Assembly (NCBI GenBank): GCA_963836405.1
Contig: CAWIJL010000007.1
Coordinates: forward strand, 558,001-622,000
DNA length: 64,000 nt
Origin: CAWIJJ01 sp963836405
GTDB taxonomy: Bacteria > Acidobacteriota > Terriglobia > Bryobacterales > Bryobacteraceae
Reading direction: 5' to 3'
Part shown: in pieces, positions 62,601 to 64,000 of the stretch
Numbering within the stretch: position 1 is the stretch's first letter
Layout of the letters: each line of letters begins with the position of its first letter
Position numbers and translations under genes: made by a program
Notes under the pieces: generated by a model
What the model saw: the letters and a program-made list of their open reading frames with translations, nothing else
Told to the model about the DNA's origin: nothing
The model's database searches: none

Positions 62601-63083
62601 ATGGAACTGAAACTCGTGCCGCTCGAGATACCGGATGGCGCCAACATCATCCTCGGCCAGTCGCATTTCATCAAGACGGTGGAGGACATTTACGAAGCGC
62701 TGGTGAACACCGTACCGCAGATGAAGTTCGGCATCGCCTTCAACGAGGCGTCGGGACCGTGTCTGACCCGCGCCGACGGCAACGACGACGCGCTCAAAGC
62801 CGCGGCTGTGCGCAACGCTTCCGCGATCGCGGCGGGCCACACGTTCGTAGTGGTCATGCGAGACGGCTACCCCATCAATGTGCTGGGGCGCATCAAGGAT
62901 GTTCCCGAGGTATGCTCCATCTTCTGCGCCACCGCCAACGCGGCACAGGCGGTGGTGGCGGAGGACGGCGGCGGCCGGGGCGTGCTCGGCGTTATCGACG
63001 GTTCCTCGCCCAAGGGGATCGAAACCCCGGAGGACGCCGAAAAGCGGCGGTCGTTCCTGCGCGCCATCGGGTACAAGCGCTAG
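62601..63083 (+). CDS. Adenosine-specific kinase-family protein
   Basis: A 160-residue protein of the adenosine-specific kinase family (PAE2307-like, formerly DUF355). It matches along its length: ANIILGQSHFIKTVEDIYEA, KFGIAFNEASGPCLTRADGN, AGHTFVVVMRDGYPINVLGR, VPEVCSIFCATANAAQAVVA, GRGVLGVIDGSSPKGIETPE. The name comes from a structural-genomics study of an archaeal member that binds adenosine; the reaction in cells is not well established. It stands alone, 25 bases after the M16 pair. Confidence 0.9.
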   Translation: MELKLVPLEIPDGANIILGQSHFIKTVEDIYEALVNTVPQMKFGIAFNEASGPCLTRADGNDDALKAAAVRNASAIAAGHTFVVVMRDGYPINVLGRIKDVPEVCSIFCATANAAQAVVAEDGGGRGVLGVIDGSSPKGIETPEDAEKRRSFLRAIGYKR

Positions 63084-63099
63084 AATCGCGTGCGTTCGC

Positions 63100-63129
63100 G
63101 TGAGCGACGGCCCCGGCGGGCGATATAAT
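63100..63129 (+). promoter_or_regulatory. Candidate promoter of the last oxidoreductase gene
   Basis: A perfect TATAAT (63124-63129) has a weak -35-like GTGAGC 18 bases before it. A small CTCCG/CGGAG hairpin and AAGGAG lie between it and the ATG. Only the -10 box is convincing. Confidence 0.45.
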
Positions 63130-63183
63130 TAATCCATGCCCTCCGTAGCGCCGGAGGTGTCCCATTGAAGGAGCGGTTTTCCC

Positions 63184-64000
63184 ATGCAATCCAGACGTAA
63201 TTTCATCGGTAAAGTGGCGACGGGCCTGGCAGGTACGCTAGCCTCCGGCAACGTGCTCGGAGCCAACGAGCGGCTTCGCATTGGAATCATCGGTCCTGGC
63301 GATCGCGGCAAAGAGATTCTTCGCGACGCCCTCGCCATCGAAAATGTGGAATGCGTGGGCGCGGCCGATGTCTATTCACGGCGTCTCGATGAAGTGAAAA
63401 CCATCGCGCCCAACGCCAGGATCTACAAGGACTATCGCGCTCTGCTCGACGACAAGTCGATCGATGCCGTCCTGATCGCCACCCCGCAGCACCTTCACTG
63501 CGAACATTTCACCGCATCGCTCGACGCCGGAAAGCATGTCTACCAGGAGAAGACCATGGCCTTCACCGTGGAGCATGCGAAAAGGATGCGCGCGGCCGTG
63601 GAGCGCGCCAGGGGCCGCGCCGTGCAGGTGGGCCACCAGTGGACCAGCTTCGGCCACGTGCCCGATGCGCTCACATTCCTCAAGCCCGAACTTATCGGCA
63701 AGGTGACCTCCATCGAGGCCCACATGTACAGGAACACACCGCACGGCAAGCCGCAGTGGTCCCGCCAGGTGTATCCCGACATGACGCCCGAGAACATCGT
63801 GTGGAACGCGTTTCTGGGCGAGGCGCCCAAGCGCGAATTCGATGCCAACCGCTACATCAACTGGCGGTTCTTCTGGGACTATTCCGGCGGCAACGTCTTT
63901 GAAAACCTGTGCCACCAGCTCGCGTTCTGGTACAAGGTGATGGACCTGAAGATTCCGCGCCAGGTGACCATGACCGGCGGACTTTTCCTGTGGAAAGACG
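63184..64000 (+). CDS. Tat-exported Gfo/Idh/MocA-family oxidoreductase (partial at right edge)
   Basis: The first 272 residues are in the window and the frame runs off the end. The N-terminus QSRRNFIGKVATGLAGTLA is a twin-arginine signal. The Rossmann loop IGPGDRG is near residue 38, then LIATPQHLHCEHFTASLDAG and YQEKTMAFTVEHAKRM, where EKT stands for the usual EKP. The substrate domain has WDYSGGNVFENLCHQ. This is the fourth oxidoreductase of this type in the window. AAGGAG lies 10 bases before the ATG. Substrate unknown. Confidence 0.87.
   Translation, partial: MQSRRNFIGKVATGLAGTLASGNVLGANERLRIGIIGPGDRGKEILRDALAIENVECVGAADVYSRRLDEVKTIAPNARIYKDYRALLDDKSIDAVLIATPQHLHCEHFTASLDAGKHVYQEKTMAFTVEHAKRMRAAVERARGRAVQVGHQWTSFGHVPDALTFLKPELIGKVTSIEAHMYRNTPHGKPQWSRQVYPDMTPENIVWNAFLGEAPKREFDANRYINWRFFWDYSGGNVFENLCHQLAFWYKVMDLKIPRQVTMTGGLFLWKD

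Overview
The window is a high-GC bacterial chromosome segment that looks like an acidobacterium, most likely of the Solibacter/Bryobacter/Paludibaculum type. This rests on family content, not on a marker gene. It carries an ADOP-type duplicated orphan permease, a VWFA-related acidobacterial protein, several Tat-exported Gfo/Idh/MocA oxidoreductases, DUF1080, DUF6807 (PmoA) and ThuA proteins, a PadR-HAAS pair, and a bamA-skp pair with a long Pro/Gln-rich leader. I see no rRNA, tRNA, CRISPR array, phage or insertion sequence. Coding density is very high and no gap exceeds 300 bases.

Layout. 1-8.8 kb: end of a membrane cytochrome, an ADOP permease, a secreted MBL-fold hydrolase, a GH10 xylanase, a DUF1080 protein, a Gfo/Idh/MocA oxidoreductase, and a padR-HAAS pair behind a palindromic operator. 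8.8-14.7 kb (minus strand): skp/ompH, bamA, and a two-subunit B12-dependent acyl-CoA mutase whose large subunit is frameshifted. 14.8-28.4 kb (minus strand): a large efflux/ABC region. It has three successive membrane-fusion adaptors, a MacB-like permease, TolC, two CPBP-protease reading frames, a fourth adaptor, two MacB/LolD-type ATPases around a DUF4097 protein, and an unknown protein followed by a strong terminator. 28.7-31.4 kb (plus strand): scpA-scpB-rluB-CoA-binding protein, every junction overlapping. 31.4-48.1 kb: mixed metabolism and glycan use, with a phosphatase, two more Gfo/Idh/MocA enzymes, ThuA, YcaQ-like, class II aldolase, ComB-like, YncE-like, AlkB, a GH5-like hydrolase, DUF6807, a tandem-domain esterase and an unknown exported protein. 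48.2-52.8 kb: an autoregulated GntR-ABC operon, a patatin-like lipase and small unknown genes. 52.9-64 kb: a GT21-like glycosyltransferase, an 18-residue Lys-rich peptide gene, a frameshifted thiC, a BON protein, moeA-moaC-mogA-VWA, two M16 peptidases, an adenosine-specific kinase and the start of a fourth oxidoreductase.

How the genes work together. The efflux region could supply all parts of one or more MacB-TolC tripartite pumps (ATPases, permease, adaptors, outer-membrane channel). The secreted xylanase, GH5-like hydrolase, esterase, DUF1080, DUF6807, ThuA and Tat-exported oxidoreductases fit plant-polysaccharide use, possibly with 3-keto-sugar intermediates. Two regulators (PadR, GntR) each have a perfect palindrome touching the start codon with no Shine-Dalgarno site, which suggests leaderless, self-repressed operons. 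Two housekeeping enzymes (B12-dependent mutase and ThiC) each carry one apparent single-base insertion that needs checking against reads.
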